Assembly (NCBI RefSeq): GCF_001294455.1
Contig: NZ_LIKT01000021.1
Coordinates: forward strand, 23,072 to 87,071
DNA: 64,000 bases
Direction of reading: 5' to 3'
Origin: Phaeobacter sp. 11ANDIMAR09
GTDB lineage: Bacteria > Pseudomonadota > Alphaproteobacteria > Rhodobacterales > Rhodobacteraceae
Shown here in pieces: positions 1 through 9,271 of this stretch (position 1 is its first letter; every line of letters begins with the position of its first letter). A program made the translations under genes and the position numbers. The notes below the pieces were generated by a model. The model ran no database searches, was not told the DNA's origin, and was given only the letters and a program-made list of their open reading frames with translations.

Positions 1-1250
1 GCTAGGGCCCCAAGGGAGGCGCGCAAAGCCCCGCGTCCGGTCTTGGCGCCACAGCCACCGCACATCGGCTTTTCCCCCAACACCTGCGGCAGATCATGGG
101 TGTGTTCGGCGGGCAGCTTGGCCGCATCCATCGCAGGCAAACGGCGGAACTGTTCCATAAAGTTTTGGTCGATCCGGTCTTTCCAGCCCCAGACCAGTGG
201 CCCAGAGAATTGCAGACCAAAGCGATCACCCAGGGCTTCCTTGCGGCCCAGCGAGATCAGTTTCAGATAGTCCCTTTGTGGCTTGTAGCGGCGCAAAGGG
301 TCCTGGGTCAGCCGAGCGCGCAGGTTGTGATAGAGGATCGGCGCCTGACGCACGGCATAGACCCCGGCCTTGGGGCGGGGGGAAAACCCCAGATGGGCGC
401 AGTCGCCCACCGCATAGACATCCGGGTCCGAGCTTTGCAGGGTCTCGTCCACGGTGACAAAACCCTGATGCAGCTCTAACCCGCACTCGGCAATCCAGTC
501 ATGTGGGCGGGCGCCGGCGGCCCCGGTGGTGAAATCCGACAGGACAAGGCGACCATCCGCAAGATGAACCGCGTCGGGCGCGACCCGCTCAACTGCGGTA
601 TTCTCCACCACAGAAACCCGCAGTTCAGTGAACGCGCGGCGCAGGCGTTTGGCGACCTCGGGGCTGGCCTGACCCAATACCGGGCCGCTGTCGATCAAAC
701 TGGCCTGTCCCAAACGGCCGCGTTGCGCCAAGGCATGGGCCATGGCCAAGACCAGCTCGGCCCCAGCAACGCCGCCGCCGATGACGGCGATATTGGCCGG
801 GCCGCTGGCATGGCGAAACTGATCCCAGCTCTGGGCAAAGGCCCCCAGGGGTTTGGCAGGTATCCCATGCGCAGCAAACCCCGGCAGGTCTGGCATCTCT
901 GAAGTGATGCCAACATCCAACGAGGCCAGATCATAGGCGATCGGCGGGCGTCCGGGCACAGAGATCAAATGTGCCTGCGGGTCCAGTCCCGTCGCCGCAC
1001 CGAGGATGACCCGGGCCCCGGCAAATCGCGCCAGTTTCACCAGATCAATATCCAGATCATCTCGCTGGTAATGCCCGGCGACAAAGCCCGGCAACATGCC
1101 GGAATAGGGGGCGGTGGGACCGGGATTGATCACCGTAAGCCGGGCGCCCGCCAGCGGCCGCATCCCCCATTTCAACAACAAGAGCGCGTGGGCGTGGCCG
1201 CCGCCAATCAGAACCACATCTTTGGTTGCCGGAAGAGGAGCGCTGTGCAT
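1..1250 (-). CDS. selD: Selenide, water dikinase with N-terminal FAD/NAD(P) oxidoreductase domain (partial, cut by left edge)
   Basis: About 416 residues are visible from ATG at 1250. The N-terminal part is a pyridine nucleotide-disulfide oxidoreductase: dinucleotide-binding loop VLIGGGHAHALLLLKWG at the start, a second one IAVIGGGVAGAELVLAMA midway, and the closing FAD motif DPDVYAVGDCAHLG. Near the window edge it runs into KPMCGGCGAKTG, which corresponds to the catalytic Cys/Lys loop that opens the SelD kinase domain. SelD makes selenophosphate from selenide and ATP for selenocysteine or 2-selenouridine tRNA. The fusion is known in proteobacteria; the attached domain may supply reduced selenium (inference). 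The kinase body lies beyond the edge, so its integrity cannot be judged. Confidence 0.88.
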   Translation of the reverse strand, partial: MHSAPLPATKDVVLIGGGHAHALLLLKWGMRPLAGARLTVINPGPTAPYSGMLPGFVAGHYQRDDLDIDLVKLARFAGARVILGAATGLDPQAHLISVPGRPPIAYDLASLDVGITSEMPDLPGFAAHGIPAKPLGAFAQSWDQFRHASGPANIAVIGGGVAGAELVLAMAHALAQRGRLGQASLIDSGPVLGQASPEVAKRLRRAFTELRVSVVENTAVERVAPDAVHLADGRLVLSDFTTGAAGARPHDWIAECGLELHQGFVTVDETLQSSDPDVYAVGDCAHLGFSPRPKAGVYAVRQAPILYHNLRARLTQDPLRRYKPQRDYLKLISLGRKEALGDRFGLQFSGPLVWGWKDRIDQNFMEQFRRLPAMDAAKLPAEHTHDLPQVLGEKPMCGGCGAKTGRGALRASLGAL

Positions 1251-1395
1251 GGGGCTTTTGCCTTTGTATCTTTCAGTCAGGGGCCTGTTTTAGGCTGGGC
1301 GAAGCGCCTGCGCTTTGAGCCAGGACAAGTGAAGAGATCTAAGCGCGCCTTAGAGCGCCGATCTGAATACGCGCGCAGTGACAGACGGGGCTGTC

Positions 1396-1782
1396 TCAGC
1401 CCTGCTGCTGATCCTCTGCCGGGGCTTCTTTGGTCTCTGTCACATTGTGGGTGGCCCAAATGCCATCTTCGCCGGCCTTTGGCAGGCTGGTCTTTGTCTC
1501 ATGCCGATGAATGTGGACCTTGGCAATAAACAGTGCTGTGACTGGCGCTGTGAGAAACAAAAACAGGGTGATCATCAACTCATGCAGGGACAGATGGCCC
1601 TCGACCACCACCCCGTGCAGCATCGAGGCCAGCAGGACGCCGCCAACACCCAGGGTGGTTGCCTTGGTCGGGGCATGTAGCCGCGACATCGGGTCGTTGA
1701 GCTTCAAAAGTCCAAAGGAGCCGACAAAGCCAAAGAGCCCGGCCATGACCAGAAAACCAGCGATCAGATATTCAAAGAACAT
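1396..1782 (-). CDS. mrpG: Mrp cation/proton antiporter subunit G
   Basis: A 128-residue membrane protein of the MnhG/PhaG family with three hydrophobic segments: about residues 5-25, 42-62 and 68-90. The segment LNDPMSRLHAPTKATTLGV is the family signature. The tail (about 93-128) is polar and acidic and probably cytoplasmic. It is the last gene of the minus-strand mrpAB-C-D-E-F-G operon, 15 bases after mrpF. The whole complex exchanges Na+ or K+ for protons across the inner membrane and supports pH and salt tolerance; the small subunits are needed for complex assembly. Confidence 0.93.
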   Translation of the reverse strand: MFFEYLIAGFLVMAGLFGFVGSFGLLKLNDPMSRLHAPTKATTLGVGGVLLASMLHGVVVEGHLSLHELMITLFLFLTAPVTALFIAKVHIHRHETKTSLPKAGEDGIWATHNVTETKEAPAEDQQQG

Positions 1783-1797
1783 GCCAGATACCTTTCA

Positions 1798-2070
1798 TCA
1801 CTCGATAATATTGCCGCGCAGGATAAAGCGCGCATAGGCCACGGTGGAAACAAAGCCGAGCATGGCGATGATCAGCGAGGCCTCGAAATAGATCTCGCTG
1901 CCCAGGGCAATGCCATAGAGCACCATCAGTGCCAGAGCGTTGATGAACATGGAATCCAATGCCAGGATGCGGTCGGCGATTTCAGCGGCCGAGATGATCT
2001 TCCACAGGTTCATCAGGATGGCCAGGGCAAAGCAGACAAAGGCAAAGAGCGTGGCATAGGTAATAATCAT
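1798..2070 (-). CDS. mrpF: Mrp cation/proton antiporter subunit F
   Basis: A 90-residue protein with three membrane helices (about 5-24, 37-55 and 62-84), the usual size for MrpF/PhaF. The conserved stretch ADRILALDSMFINALALMVL follows the first helix and is typical. Its start overlaps the mrpE stop by four bases (ATGA), suggesting translational coupling. It is a structural subunit of the Mrp complex in the inner membrane. The family also resembles bile-acid exporters in older annotations, but the operon context decides for Mrp. Confidence 0.92.
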   Translation of the reverse strand: MIITYATLFAFVCFALAILMNLWKIISAAEIADRILALDSMFINALALMVLYGIALGSEIYFEASLIIAMLGFVSTVAYARFILRGNIIE

Positions 2071-2564
2071 TCAAAGATCTCCTTCAGGCGGCGCTCGTAA
2101 CGCTGTTTGATCTCGTCGCGTACCGCATTCGGGTCGGGGGCATCCAGACAATGCACCAAGAGCGCATGCCCCTCTGCTGAGACATCCGCCGAGACGGTTC
2201 CGGGTGTCATGGTGATGGTGCCGGCCAGTACGGTGATGGCTTCGGGCGTCAGCAAATCCAGCGGCACGGCCACCCAGGCCGGCTGGCGCTTGGCGTTGGG
2301 TTTGAACACCACGATGCGCGCCACCACCAGATTGGCAACCACAATATCATAGAGCACGATCAGGATGTATTCGATGATCATCAGCGGATTTTTCAGCCGC
2401 ATTTGCTGCGGCCAATAGGGCTGGGTCAAAAAGGGGATCAGCAGCCCCAGCAAAAAGCCAAAGACCAGGGAGTTCAACGTCCAGGTGCTGGTCAACAGCA
2501 CCCAGGTTAGTGTCAGCAGCAGTGTCAGGATTGGATGCGGCAGCAGCCGTCTGAACAGTCTCAT
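2067..2564 (-). CDS. mrpE: Mrp cation/proton antiporter subunit E
   Basis: A 165-residue protein. Two hydrophobic segments lie near the N-terminus (PHPILTLLLTLTWVLLTST and SLVFGFLLGLLIPFL), followed by a cytoplasmic domain with the MrpE motif ITMTPGTVSADVSAEGHALL. It overlaps both neighbours by four bases: mrpD upstream and mrpF downstream. In known Mrp systems MrpE affects assembly and stability more than ion exchange itself. No truncation is seen. Confidence 0.92.
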   Translation of the reverse strand: MRLFRRLLPHPILTLLLTLTWVLLTSTWTLNSLVFGFLLGLLIPFLTQPYWPQQMRLKNPLMIIEYILIVLYDIVVANLVVARIVVFKPNAKRQPAWVAVPLDLLTPEAITVLAGTITMTPGTVSADVSAEGHALLVHCLDAPDPNAVRDEIKQRYERRLKEIFE

Positions 2565-4123
2565 GGGGTGACCTTTCCAAGCACGGCTTTGATATAGATC
2601 TCAGGCGCAAAGAGCTGCGCGGCTGTTGCCTCGGCGTAATGGCTGGCCGGGCCAGCAAAGACGGTGAGCAGGATCAAGCCGCTCAACAGGGCAAAACAGG
2701 CGACAAAGGGCAGGGCGGCAGGGCGCGGTCTTTGCTGAAGCTCGTCCTGCTCGTTCGCCTCTTCCTCATAGGGCTGGGTCTCCTGTGGGCCGTCCGTTTC
2801 GCGGATGCTATGGCTCTTCCAGAACAGGAGGCTACCCGCCCGCGCCATGCCTAGGATGGTGATCAAGGAGCCAATCAGGATCGTGCCCCAGATCCACCAG
2901 ACCAGATCATGGTCACGCGCCGCATCCAGCACCAGTAGTTTGCCGAGGAAACCAGAGAGCGGCGGCATACCTGCCATGGCGATTGCGCCGGTAAAAAACA
3001 GCACTGCGATCAACCCGCTTTGCGGCATCAGGCGCTGTGCGGTGATCTCGATCCCCTGCCGTTCGGACACCAGATCCGCGACCAGAAACAGAAAGGCCGC
3101 CGCCAGGGTGGAATGCAGGGTATAGTAAAGCGCCGCCGCCACGCCCTCGGGCGAGAACAGTGCGATGGCGGTGAGCAGGGTGCCCATCGAGGTGATCGCA
3201 CCAAAGGCCACCAGGCGGCCGACACGGTAAGAGCCAAGCACGCCAATAGCCCCGATCATCAGGGTGACCAGGGCGGCCGGCATCAGCCAGGCGCCTGCCA
3301 GCCCCTCGGTGCTGGCGACATCCGGGCCAAAGACCAATGTATACATCCGCAGGATGGCATAGGCCCCGACCTTGGTCATGATGGCAAACAGTGCTGCAAT
3401 GGGCAGCGGTGCATTTGCATAAGAGGCCGGAAGCCAGAAATGCAGCGGAATGACCGCGGCCTTGATGGCAAAGACCAAGAGCAACATCACGGCACCAACG
3501 CGCAACAGGGCGGTGTCCTCAGCCGGGATTTCCGCCACCCGTACGGCCAGATCGGCCATGTTCAGGGTTCCCGTCACCGAATAGAGCGTGCCAAGAGCAA
3601 AGAGAAACAGGGTTGAGCCCAGGAGGTTGTAGACCACATATTGCACCCCTGCCTGAAACCGTCGGGTGCCGCCCGAGTGGATCATCAGCCCATAGGAGGC
3701 GATCAGAAGAACTTCGAAGAAAACAAAGAGGTTAAAGGCGTCTCCTGTCAGGAAAGCGCCGATGATACCCATCAGCTGAAACTGAAACAGCGCGTGGAAA
3801 TTGGCGCCGCGTTTGTCCCAGCCCGAGCCAATCACATAGAGATTGATGATGAGCGCCAACACAGAGGTCAGTAGGACCATCAGGGCCGAGAGGCGATCCA
3901 GCACCAGCACGATGCCAAAGGGCGCCGACCAATTGCCCAGCTCATAGACCTGTACCTCACCAGTGGAGGCCTGCGCCGCCAGCACCAGCGAGATCGCCAC
4001 CAGCAAGACGGTGCTGGCCAGCGAGAAAATCCGCGTCAGATCCATATGGTGGCGTACCACCATGATGATGAAAGGCGCCACCAGTGCGGGCAGAACCACC
4101 GGGGCAATCAGGAAATGGTTCAT
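2561..4123 (-). CDS. mrpD: Mrp cation/proton antiporter subunit D (NuoN/NuoL-like)
   Basis: A 520-residue polytopic membrane protein of the proton-conducting membrane transporter family shared with complex I subunits. It has about 14 hydrophobic helices. The segment IKAAVIPLHFWLPASYANAP near residue 230 is the conserved antiporter motif around the key lysine and helix-breaking prolines. A charged loop (about 450-470, rich in E and Q) precedes the last helix. The gene overlaps mrpC and mrpE by four bases each. It probably forms one of the two ion-translocating modules of Mrp, with MrpA as the other. Confidence 0.94.
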   Translation of the reverse strand: MNHFLIAPVVLPALVAPFIIMVVRHHMDLTRIFSLASTVLLVAISLVLAAQASTGEVQVYELGNWSAPFGIVLVLDRLSALMVLLTSVLALIINLYVIGSGWDKRGANFHALFQFQLMGIIGAFLTGDAFNLFVFFEVLLIASYGLMIHSGGTRRFQAGVQYVVYNLLGSTLFLFALGTLYSVTGTLNMADLAVRVAEIPAEDTALLRVGAVMLLLVFAIKAAVIPLHFWLPASYANAPLPIAALFAIMTKVGAYAILRMYTLVFGPDVASTEGLAGAWLMPAALVTLMIGAIGVLGSYRVGRLVAFGAITSMGTLLTAIALFSPEGVAAALYYTLHSTLAAAFLFLVADLVSERQGIEITAQRLMPQSGLIAVLFFTGAIAMAGMPPLSGFLGKLLVLDAARDHDLVWWIWGTILIGSLITILGMARAGSLLFWKSHSIRETDGPQETQPYEEEANEQDELQQRPRPAALPFVACFALLSGLILLTVFAGPASHYAEATAAQLFAPEIYIKAVLGKVTP

Positions 4124-4494
4124 GCGTCTTCCCCTTCGTCTTCGGGATGATGGGGCATATCAATCTTGTCATCACGGGCCGACAGATAGGCGGCCAGGGC
4201 GATCATCACCACCACGGCCGTCATGCCAAAGGAGATCACGATCGCGGTCAACACCAGCGCCTGGGGCAGCGGATCGGTATAGGGGACTTCTGCGTATTTG
4301 TTCAAAATAGGGGGTGCATCCACCATCAACCGGCCGGTGGCAAATAGGAAAATGTTCACCCCATAGGTCAGCAGTGACAGGCCGAGGATCACCGGAAAGG
4401 TGCGCCGTCGCAGGATCAGATAGATCCCCGCCGCCGTTAGCAGCCCAACGGCTGAAGCCACAAGGAATTCGATATTCAGGAAACCCATGCTCAT
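4120..4494 (-). CDS. mrpC: Mrp cation/proton antiporter subunit C (NuoK-like)
   Basis: A 124-residue protein with three helices and the NuoK-like region DPLPQALVLTAIVISFGMTA, diagnostic of MrpC/MnhC. The C-terminal tail DKIDMPHHPEDEGEDA is acidic and soluble. It overlaps the mrpAB stop by four bases (ATGA) and mrpD by four, in a fully coupled operon. The protein is homologous to NuoK of complex I and sits between the MrpA and MrpD modules. Confidence 0.93.
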   Translation of the reverse strand: MSMGFLNIEFLVASAVGLLTAAGIYLILRRRTFPVILGLSLLTYGVNIFLFATGRLMVDAPPILNKYAEVPYTDPLPQALVLTAIVISFGMTAVVVMIALAAYLSARDDKIDMPHHPEDEGEDA

Positions 4495-7361
4495 GCCTCG
4501 CCCTTCGCTTCAGCTGCCTCTGCCGCGTCATCGCGGGCCGGGTTGATATCCATGGCATGCTCGCTCGACATGCCCGGTTGCCAGGCAAAACGCGCCAGAC
4601 TTTCCAGCGCCAGGAGTACCGCACCGACAACGGCCAAGAAGACACCTAGATCAAACAGCGCCGCCGTGGCCCATTCGAACTCCTCCAGGGGGGACCAATG
4701 CAGGTAGCCAAAAGCGCTGGTCAGGAAGGGGCTGCCGCTGAACCAGGAGCCCAGTCCGGTGGCGGCTGCAATCAGCACGCCAGAGCCGATGGTGCCGTGA
4801 TAGAACATCCGCTGGCGCTCGGAGGCCCAGCTAAAGCCAGAGGCCATATATTGCATCAACAGGGCGATGGCCGCGATCAGACCTGCGATAAAGCCGCCGC
4901 CGGGCAGATTGTGACCCCGAAAGAAGATATAGGCCGCCACCATCAGCGCCAGCGGCATCATCACCCGGGTGGCCACAACCATCATCATCGGGTGCGCATC
5001 GCCATCCTGGGGCATATCGGGCTTGCGGTTGAGCAGATAGGCCCGCACCCGGGAGCCCAGAACCGCCTCGGTCAGGGCATAGATCACCAGGGCTGCAATG
5101 CCCAGAACGATGATCTCGCCAAAGGTGTCATAGCCCCTGAAGTCCACCAGGATCACGTTGACCACATTGGTGCCGCCGCCGCCCTTATAGGAATTGGCCA
5201 GATGGAATTCGGAAATGCTGGGCAGGGCAAAGTCCCGCAGCATCAGCGCATAGATCAGCGCCGCAGCTCCCAAGCCGCCGACCACCGCAATGCCGCCATC
5301 GCGCAGGCGCACCCACATGGGCGCCTCGATGGGGCTGTCCTTGGGCATGAAGTTCAGCGCCAGCAGCAAGAGCACCATGGTGACCACTTCGACCGAGAGC
5401 TGCGTCAGCGCCAGATCCGGGGCGGAAAGGTAGTTAAAGCCCAGCGAGACCACCAGGCCAACCACGCCGATCAGCACCAGCGATAGCTGTCGTTGACGGT
5501 GCTTGGCGACCACAGCCAGAGTGGCAACGATCAGGCAGAACCAGGCGATCACGGTAATCGGCCCGACGCTCTGCACCTCGCGGGTGGGGGCCGTGATGGT
5601 GCCACTGGCATAGGCGTAATAGCTGATGCCGATGATAAAGAGCATCATCACAAAGGCATAGCGGGTGATGGCACCGTTGTGCAGCCCGTCGGTGATGAGC
5701 TGCGATAGCTTGGTCAGCCCGCGCATCAAGGCGTCAAAGATTTGCTTGGCCTCTGGGCGGGGCGCGGCGTTCCAGGCCCGTATCAGCGGCGCGTGTAGCT
5801 TGACCAGCAGCAGGCCGCCAACAACCGCCACGCCGGACATATAGAGCGCCGGGGTCAACCCATGCCAGAGTTTCAGCGAATAGTAGGGCAGCTCAGCGCC
5901 GCCGATCACAGCCCCTGCAGCAACGGCGACCAGCGGGCCCGCCAGTTTGGCTGAGAACAGTCCAATCAGAACCACCAGAGTGACCAAGAAGGCCGGGCCT
6001 GCCCACATGCCAAAGCCCGGATCATGGGGCTTTGCCGGATAGTCGTTGCGGATGGGGCCCAGAAAGACATGGCCGATAAAGCGGAAGGAATAGGCCGCCG
6101 AGAACAGCGCGGCCAGCAGCGCCAGCCCGGGCACCACATAGTGTGAGCCGCCCCAGAGCGTATGCACGGTCTCTTCCAGCATCATTTCCTTGGAAAGGAA
6201 ACCGTTGAAGGGCGGGACTCCCGCCATGGAGAGCGCGGCCACGATGGCGATGGTCGCCGTCACCGGCATCAGATGACGCAGGCCTCCTAGTCGTTTGATG
6301 TCGCGGGTATGGGCCTCGTGATCGACAATGCCGGCCGACATAAACAGCGCCGCCTTAAAGGTGGCGTGGTTGATGATGTGAAACACCGCTGTCACGGCGG
6401 CGATCTTGGTGCCAAAACCCAAAAGCATGGTGATCAGCCCCAGATGGCTGACGGTGGAAAAGGCCAAGAGTGATTTGAGGTCATCTTTGAACAGGGCGAT
6501 CACCGCGCCCAGGGTCATTGTTACCAGTCCGGTTGTGGCGACGATATAGAACCATTCGGGTGTGCCCGCCAGCACCGGCCAGAGCCGCGCCATCAGGAAC
6601 AGGCCTGCCTTTACCATGGTGGCCGAATGCAGATAGGCCGAGACAGGCGTTGGCGCCGCCATGGCATGGGGCAGCCAGAAGTGAAACGGGAACTGGGCGG
6701 ACTTGGTGAAACAGCCCAGGAGGATCAGGATCAGCGCAGGCAGATAGAGCGGCGAGGCCTGGATCAGATCCTTGTTTTGCAGGATCACGCTCAGGTCATA
6801 AGACCCGGCGATATTGCCCAGGATCATCATTCCCCCAATCATCGCCAAGCCGCCCGACCCGGTCACCGCCAGCGCCATGCGCGCGCCTTGTCGGCCTTCG
6901 GGCAGGTGCTTCCAATAGCCGATCAGCAAAAAGGAGGAAAGCGAGGTGAGCTCCCAGAAAACCAGTAAAAGCAAAATGTTGTCGGACAGAACGATGCCAA
7001 CCATGGCCCCCTGAAACAGCAGCAGATAGGTATAGAACTGCCCCATGGGATCTTCGCGCGACAGGTAGAACCGCGCATAAAGAATGATCAGCAACCCAAT
7101 GCCGAGGATCATCGAGGCAAAGAGAAAGCCAAGCCCATCGAGGAAGAAATTGGCGTTGAGGCCAAGTGCGGGCAGCCAATCGACCCCGACTTGGATCACC
7201 TCGCCGCGAAATATCGCTGGCGCGTGTAGCATCAGGCCAACAAAGGCCAGAAAGCTGGTCAAACCTGCGGCAGAGGCCGAGGCATTGCGTCCGGCGCGGA
7301 TAAGCAGAGCGGGAAACACCGCTCCGAGAAACGGCAGGGCCGCAATCAAAAACAGGGACAC
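4491..7361 (-). CDS. mrpA: Mrp cation/proton antiporter fused subunits A and B
   Basis: The first operon gene, about 956 residues from the GTG at 7361. An ATG at 7391 is possible, but GGAGAA sits just before the GTG and the hydrophobic start SLFLIAALPFLGAVFPALL follows it directly. The first 600 residues are a NuoL-like antiporter module, with motif AQFPFHFWLPHAMAAPTPVS and LLLLVFWELTSLSSFLLIG. The C-terminal 200 residues are an MrpB domain (YIFFRGHNLPGGGFIAGLIA), a separate gene in Bacillus. The fused A-B arrangement is typical of group 2 Mrp operons (PhaAB) in alphaproteobacteria. It couples proton uptake to cation export. Confidence 0.93.
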   Translation of the reverse strand: MSLFLIAALPFLGAVFPALLIRAGRNASASAAGLTSFLAFVGLMLHAPAIFRGEVIQVGVDWLPALGLNANFFLDGLGFLFASMILGIGLLIILYARFYLSREDPMGQFYTYLLLFQGAMVGIVLSDNILLLLVFWELTSLSSFLLIGYWKHLPEGRQGARMALAVTGSGGLAMIGGMMILGNIAGSYDLSVILQNKDLIQASPLYLPALILILLGCFTKSAQFPFHFWLPHAMAAPTPVSAYLHSATMVKAGLFLMARLWPVLAGTPEWFYIVATTGLVTMTLGAVIALFKDDLKSLLAFSTVSHLGLITMLLGFGTKIAAVTAVFHIINHATFKAALFMSAGIVDHEAHTRDIKRLGGLRHLMPVTATIAIVAALSMAGVPPFNGFLSKEMMLEETVHTLWGGSHYVVPGLALLAALFSAAYSFRFIGHVFLGPIRNDYPAKPHDPGFGMWAGPAFLVTLVVLIGLFSAKLAGPLVAVAAGAVIGGAELPYYSLKLWHGLTPALYMSGVAVVGGLLLVKLHAPLIRAWNAAPRPEAKQIFDALMRGLTKLSQLITDGLHNGAITRYAFVMMLFIIGISYYAYASGTITAPTREVQSVGPITVIAWFCLIVATLAVVAKHRQRQLSLVLIGVVGLVVSLGFNYLSAPDLALTQLSVEVVTMVLLLLALNFMPKDSPIEAPMWVRLRDGGIAVVGGLGAAALIYALMLRDFALPSISEFHLANSYKGGGGTNVVNVILVDFRGYDTFGEIIVLGIAALVIYALTEAVLGSRVRAYLLNRKPDMPQDGDAHPMMMVVATRVMMPLALMVAAYIFFRGHNLPGGGFIAGLIAAIALLMQYMASGFSWASERQRMFYHGTIGSGVLIAAATGLGSWFSGSPFLTSAFGYLHWSPLEEFEWATAALFDLGVFLAVVGAVLLALESLARFAWQPGMSSEHAMDINPARDDAAEAAEAKGEA

Positions 7362-7727
7362 GTGCAGTTCTCCTGGCTGGGCTTTAGGCACTAGGCAAAG
7401 GCTTAGGCAATTTTTTGCAACTGTTCCAGCCCTGCGACCCGGTAACTGGCTCAGGAAGGAGGTTTTGTCGCCGTTCAGCCCGCCATCTAGGTTTCAGGCA
7501 GCGGTTTTTGTAGTCAGTTTGGTAAAGTTTTTGACCGCCAAAGCGGATTTCTTCACGGCAGATTTGCAAAACCGCGCTGCGGGCGCGGCCTCGGCTCTGA
7601 CGAGAAGTTGAAGAGGCGACAAAAACCCGGTGCTGATTGCCACAGAAAAAACTGCTAAGAGCGTGCAGGGCTTTTGCAATACCGCGCGAGAGCAGGGATT
7701 GGGATCACCACAGGGCTGCAGGGCAAA
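7362..7727. other. Intergenic region between mrpA and the rhodanese gene
   Basis: These 366 bases separate divergently oriented genes and must hold both promoters. I see no RNA gene and no clear operator. Short open frames here have no recognisable product. Confidence 0.4.
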
Positions 7728-8234
7728 ATGGCACGAGACAACCAGAGTGAGGGAGGCGAGCCCGCGGCAGAGCGCGCCGCAGGGCTGACCCGGCGCCAGC
7801 TGCTGTTGGCTTTTGGGGGGCTGGGGCTGACCACGGCGGGAATGACCAATTGGTGGCGCAGTCAGCCTGTGGCGCATGATCATCAGCGTCTGACACCGGT
7901 TGAGGCCTTTACGGCGGCCGGGGCTGGGGAGATCACCTTGATTGATATCAGAACGCCACGGGAATGGCGCCAGACCGGGGTGCCGGTGGGGGCGGTTGCA
8001 ATAGACATGCGGCGCCAAGACTTCTTGCAGGCGCTGAATGCCGCCGTTGCCGGGGATCTTACGGCTCCTGTTGCACTGATCTGTGCCCGTGGGGTCCGCT
8101 CGGCCCGGTTGACGCGGGCTCTGGTCGAGGCAGGATATAGCAGAATCATTGATGTCCCCGAAGGCATGCTGGGCTCGGCCAGCGGTCCTGGCTGGTTGGC
8201 GGGCAACCTGCCCGTGGCGCGATGGCAGGGCTAG
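7728..8234 (+). CDS. Exported rhodanese-like sulfurtransferase
   Basis: About 168 residues from ATG 7728; an ATG at 7674 would add 18 residues before the signal and is less likely. Residues about 18-40 look like a twin-arginine signal (LTRRQLLLAFGGLGLTTAGM), so the protein is probably exported. One rhodanese domain follows, with the entry motif LIDIRTPREW and active-site loop LICARGVRSARL, whose cysteine would carry the persulfide. It overlaps the next gene by 13 bases. The physiological sulfur donor and acceptor are not evident; a link to the sox island 14 kb away is only a guess. Confidence 0.8.
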   Translation: MARDNQSEGGEPAAERAAGLTRRQLLLAFGGLGLTTAGMTNWWRSQPVAHDHQRLTPVEAFTAAGAGEITLIDIRTPREWRQTGVPVGAVAIDMRRQDFLQALNAAVAGDLTAPVALICARGVRSARLTRALVEAGYSRIIDVPEGMLGSASGPGWLAGNLPVARWQG

Positions 8235-9103
8235 GGCGCGGTCTGGCAGGCCGAGCCCTCTCCGGGGCTGCGCTGGCGGCTCTGGCTTCGCTGTCTCTGC
8301 TGGCGGGGGGGGGCGCTGCTGCAGCGGGCTGTGGTCCAGAGCCTGGGGAGGCCTGCAATCTCACGGGGGGCAGCTATCACATCGTCCTGCCTGAGGTGGC
8401 GGAAGCGGCGCAGCCTGGGCCGGCGGTTTTGTTTCTGCATGGCTATGGCGGCTCCGGGGCTGGATCTTTGGCCAATCAGGCTATGGTCAAGGGCTTGACC
8501 GCGCGGGGCTATGCGGTGATTGCGCCGGATGCCTTGCCCCGGCGCGGCGGTCCGCGATCCTGGACTTTCTTTCCGGGCTGGCAGGGCCGTGATGAGATCG
8601 CCTTTTTGCAGGAGGTCGCCGCAGATGCGGCAGTCCGTTTTGATCTGGACCGTGACAGCATGATCCTGGCCGGGTTTTCCGCCGGAGGCTTTATGGTCAA
8701 CTATCTGGCCTGTGCAGCGCCAACGGCCTTTGCCGGCTATGCGCCGATTGCCGGGGGATTCTGGCGGCCACAACCTGCGGATTGCGCCGGAGAGATCCGG
8801 TTGTTCCATAGCCACGGCTGGATGGATTCCGTGGTGCCCTTGGAAGGGCGCTACTTGAACGGCGGGCAGTTTCAGCAGGGCGATATCTTTGCCGGGCTGG
8901 AGTTGTGGCGCGATACCAATGGCTGCGATGACCACGCGCCGGATCAACGCTGGCGGGCGGGGGATGTTCTGCGGCGGCGCTGGGACTGTGGTGCTGGTGC
9001 GGATATTGAGTTTTTGCTGTTTCCCGGCGGCCATCAGGTGCCGCGTTGGTGGTCGGACCAGCTGCTGGACTGGTTTGAGGCGCTGCCGCCCAAGGCAGGA
9101 TAG
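8222..9103 (+). CDS. Secreted alpha/beta-hydrolase of the polyhydroxybutyrate depolymerase / feruloyl esterase (LpqC) type
   Basis: 293 residues. It begins with a signal peptide (about residues 1-40, hydrophobic core LAALASLSLLAGGGAAAAG). The esterase domain shows the oxyanion-hole sequence VLFLHGYGGSG and the nucleophile elbow MILAGFSAGGFM, with Ser in GFSAG as the catalytic residue. The closing histidine is probably in FPGGHQVPRWW. Cysteines near the N-terminus and in CDDHAPDQ may form disulfides. No separate substrate-binding or linker domain is present, so an extracellular PHB depolymerase role is not proven; a general carboxylesterase is equally possible. Confidence 0.8.
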   Translation: MAGLGRGLAGRALSGAALAALASLSLLAGGGAAAAGCGPEPGEACNLTGGSYHIVLPEVAEAAQPGPAVLFLHGYGGSGAGSLANQAMVKGLTARGYAVIAPDALPRRGGPRSWTFFPGWQGRDEIAFLQEVAADAAVRFDLDRDSMILAGFSAGGFMVNYLACAAPTAFAGYAPIAGGFWRPQPADCAGEIRLFHSHGWMDSVVPLEGRYLNGGQFQQGDIFAGLELWRDTNGCDDHAPDQRWRAGDVLRRRWDCGAGADIEFLLFPGGHQVPRWWSDQLLDWFEALPPKAG

Positions 9104-9184
9104 TCCCAACAGAACAGACCGGCAAAAAGGGGGGCTCCCGCGCCTTTCCCTCTCATCACAGATGAGTGGCAAAGCCTTGGGCCG

Positions 9185-9215
9185 CGCATCCGCCGCCCAG
9201 GGGGCAGCGGATGCG
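9185..9215. terminator. Hairpin between convergent genes
   Basis: Perfect 9-bp inverted repeat CGCATCCGC / GCGGATGCG with a 13-base loop, between the esterase stop and the opgH stop. There is no T-run on either side, so termination is probable rather than shown. Confidence 0.4.
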
Positions 9216-9271
9216 GTTGCGCCTGATTGCAATGGAAGCCCATGACGACAGGTTGTGCTTTTGCGCAGCTT

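Noticed and set aside
7392..7673. Short plus-strand reading frames between mrpA and the rhodanese gene
   Set aside because: No ribosome site, no recognisable product, and composition of intergenic DNA.
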